A DNA stretch of 64,000 nucleotides, taken from positions 55,742 through 119,741 of the forward strand of contig NZ_AZDU01000002.1 of assembly GCF_001434815.1 (NCBI RefSeq), written 5' to 3'. Under the pieces are notes generated by a model. The model ran no database searches. It was not told where the DNA came from and was given only the letters and a program-made list of their open reading frames with translations. Origin of the DNA: Lactobacillus equicursoris DSM 19284 = JCM 14600 = CIP 110162 (GTDB lineage Bacteria; Bacillota; Bacilli; Lactobacillales; Lactobacillaceae). The position numbers and the translations under genes were made by a program. Below, piece by piece: positions 62,183 through 64,000 of this stretch (position 1 is the stretch's first letter; each line of letters opens with the position of its first letter).

Positions 62183-63793
62183 CTACTTGACTTCTGCATA
62201 CTTAAACTGCCAGCCGCCCAAGTTGTCGTTGTAGACGTTCTTGATGCTTGGTCTGATCAGGTAAGCCGTCGTCATGTAGTAAACTGGCGTGATCCCTTCG
62301 TCTTTGAGGAGGATAGCTTCTGCTTCTTGCAGGTACTTTACCCGTTCAATTGCTGAGGCCGTCACCTTGGACTTAGCAATCAAGCTGTCATATTCTGAGT
62401 TCTTCCACTTACCATAGTTTCTGGTATTGCTGCTGGTCATCAGGTCTAGGAAGGAAATTGCGTCGTTGAAGTCGGCAATCCAAGTTGACAGCATAATATC
62501 AAACTTCCCTGCTTCCCGGCGTGCCATCCGAGTCTTGAATGGCACGGTTAAGGTTTCAACCTTGATGTTGCCCAGGTTTTGTTCCAGTTCACTTTGCAGG
62601 GCTTCAACGGTCTTTTTGCCGTTGTCCGTATCATCAGCCAGGATGGAAACAGTAATTGAAGACTTGCCCAGTTCTGCCAAGCCTTCTTTAAAGAGCTTCT
62701 TAGCCTTCTTTGGATTGTACTGGTTGTAAGTTTCAGAAGCTGAGCTGATTCCGCTAGTATATTCTTGCCCATCAACATGCATCAAGCCACTAGCCGTAAA
62801 GGTCTTGGCTGCTTTGTTGTTGCCGCCTAGAGTTGAGCAAAGGCCATTCCGGTCAATGGCCATGGAGATCGCTTGCCGGATCTTGGTATTAGCCAGATTC
62901 TTGTCCTTTTGCAAATTGTATTGGAGGTAAGCCGTCCCACCATTGTTGACCAATTGGAAGCCAGACTTCTTAGCCAATTGCTTGGTTTGCGAAGAGTCTA
63001 AGCTAAAGGCATCTAGCTTGCTAGTTTGGTAGAGGTTGTAGGCAGTTGCCGGCGTCTTTTGCACACTCCAGTTGATCTGGTCAACTTTCACATTCTTTTT
63101 ATCCCAGTAGTACTTATTCTTGACCATCTTCCAAGAGAGGTTAGAGCCGGTCCAGCCCTTTTGGACAAATGGGCCATTATACAACATATATTTTGAAGCC
63201 GTCCCGTACTTTGACCCGTACTTCTTGACGGCTTTTTCTGATTGCGGGAAGAACAAGGCAAAGGCCATTAGGTTCTTAAAGTAGGGTATTCGCCGGTCCA
63301 GAGTGACGACGAGTTTATACTTGCCTACAGCTTTCACGCCAAGGCTTGATAACGGCTTTTTACCATCGGTAATCGCAGTCGCATTCTTAATGCCTTCAAA
63401 AAGGTAGGCATATTCTGACGCCGTCTTAGGGTTGACGGTCCGCCGCCAGGAATAAACAAAGTCCTTGGCCGTAACTTCACTGCCATCGCTCCATCGGGAC
63501 TTGCGCAAGGTATAGGTATAGGTCTTGCCATCTTTAGAAACAGTTGAACTAGTCGCTAGCCCTGGCATGATCTTGCCACTTTTACCGGTCCGATATAAGC
63601 CTTCCATAGTGTTGCGGAGCTGGTCATAACTAATTGTATCACTAGCCTTGGACATGTCGATAGTTGACAGTTCCGCGCCGGTTGACCAAGAAAATTGCTT
63701 TTTCTCAGAACTGGATTGCTGGTTGCCGCAAGCCGTTAGCAGGGCGGCTGCAGCTACAGAAAGAAGACTTACGGCAATTTTCGAGTACTTCAT
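62183..63793 (-). CDS. Oligopeptide ABC transporter substrate-binding lipoprotein (family 5)
   Basis: Peptide receptor, 536 residues, of the OppA/DtpA type. The lipoprotein signal ends in LLTAC (cleavage before the Cys of CGNQQ). The domain pattern STIDMSKASDTISYDQLRNTMEGLYRTGKSGKI and SRWSDGSEVTAKDFVYSWRRTVNP is typical. It differs from the receptor at 40,382 and has no permease or ATPase genes beside it. A strong promoter lies at 63852-63880. Confidence 0.94.
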   Translation of the reverse strand: MKYSKIAVSLLSVAAAALLTACGNQQSSSEKKQFSWSTGAELSTIDMSKASDTISYDQLRNTMEGLYRTGKSGKIMPGLATSSTVSKDGKTYTYTLRKSRWSDGSEVTAKDFVYSWRRTVNPKTASEYAYLFEGIKNATAITDGKKPLSSLGVKAVGKYKLVVTLDRRIPYFKNLMAFALFFPQSEKAVKKYGSKYGTASKYMLYNGPFVQKGWTGSNLSWKMVKNKYYWDKKNVKVDQINWSVQKTPATAYNLYQTSKLDAFSLDSSQTKQLAKKSGFQLVNNGGTAYLQYNLQKDKNLANTKIRQAISMAIDRNGLCSTLGGNNKAAKTFTASGLMHVDGQEYTSGISSASETYNQYNPKKAKKLFKEGLAELGKSSITVSILADDTDNGKKTVEALQSELEQNLGNIKVETLTVPFKTRMARREAGKFDIMLSTWIADFNDAISFLDLMTSSNTRNYGKWKNSEYDSLIAKSKVTASAIERVKYLQEAEAILLKDEGITPVYYMTTAYLIRPSIKNVYNDNLGGWQFKYAEVK

Positions 63794-63851
63794 TTTTTCT
63801 CCCTCACTCTCACGTTGGTAAATCTGTTTACATTATTTTTTGATTAGAATC

Positions 63852-63880
63852 ATATTAAGGCACTTCCTTTATTTTGTCAA
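63852..63880 (-). promoter_or_regulatory. Promoter of the oligopeptide-binding protein gene
   Basis: On the minus strand consensus TTGACA (63875-63880), 17-base spacer, TAATAT (63852-63857). The remaining bases to the window end are AT-rich and show no gene. Confidence 0.72.
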
Positions 63881-64000
63881 GTTTGTTTATTACTTTTCGT
63901 CTATATTTTAGGGCGATAGTTAATAAATTCAACATATTGTGCCAATTATCTCTTTTTCATTAAATCGTGCGTAAGCACCCAATAGCAGAGTATATTAAAA

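Overview
The window reads as chromosomal DNA of a low-GC-phylum lactic acid bacterium with an unusually GC-rich third codon position, most like Lactobacillus delbrueckii (inference from protein sequences, codon use and gene order; no database search was run). Nearly all genes lie on the minus strand in long housekeeping operons, with a few plus-strand genes (plsC-like, an ACT-domain regulator, lexA, a sugar transporter, rpmB and an SOS-linked small gene). There are no tRNA or rRNA genes, no insertion sequences and no CRISPR array, and no gene-free stretch exceeds about 300 bases.

Layout in the order of the sequence. 1-9.7 kb: the rpsB-tsf | pyrH-frr-uppS-cdsA-rseP-proS-polC block (translation factors, UMP kinase, undecaprenyl-PP and CDP-diglyceride synthesis, site-2 protease, replicative polymerase; polC is cut by the window edge and dxr is absent). 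9.7-11.5 kb: a fused tRNA methyltransferase/GIY-YIG gene and a PlsC-type acyltransferase. 11.5-15.6 kb: aspartate-family genes hom-aspartokinase-asd with a divergent ACT-domain protein. 15.7-19.2 kb: a heterodimeric ABC exporter. 19.4-20.7 kb: a reduced lexA-ynzC-yneF locus. 20.9-23.4 kb: a GRP-family sugar transporter, an orphan amino-acid-binding lipoprotein and an unknown protein made of two homologous halves. 23.5-29.1 kb: a self-contained three-gene cassette (TerB-domain protein, BrxD-type ATPase, Lhr/BrxHI-type helicase). 29.2-43.6 kb: rplS-trmD-rimM-rpsP-ffh-ylxM, a C69 dipeptidase, ftsY-smc-rnc, an oligopeptide-binding lipoprotein and acpP-plsX. 43.6-48 kb: recG-fakA-asp23 and divergent rpmB. 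48-51.4 kb: a large SEC10/PgrA-type coiled-coil surface protein. 51.6-61.6 kb: gmk-rpoZ-priA-fmt-rsmB-prpC-prkC-rsgA-thiN, without rpe. 61.7-63.8 kb: an SOS-box-controlled small protein and a second oligopeptide-binding lipoprotein.

The most interesting item is the TerB/ATPase/helicase cassette at 23,540-29,114. It has its own promoter and terminator, its ATPase and helicase resemble the BrxD/BrxHI pair of type 2 BREX but no PglX/PglZ is present, its first protein seems to carry a YjbR-like N-terminus ahead of the TerB domains, and a near-consensus LexA box (13 of 14 positions) overlaps its promoter. Two further LexA boxes occur, one at lexA itself and one inside the promoter of the small gene at 61,797. 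The window therefore shows a small SOS regulon linking DNA damage to a possible DNA-processing or defence module.

A second theme is gene loss at conserved loci: rpe is missing between rsgA and thiN, and tkt (with yneA/yneB) is missing between ynzC and yneF. Both fit erosion of the non-oxidative pentose phosphate pathway, although genes outside the window cannot be excluded.
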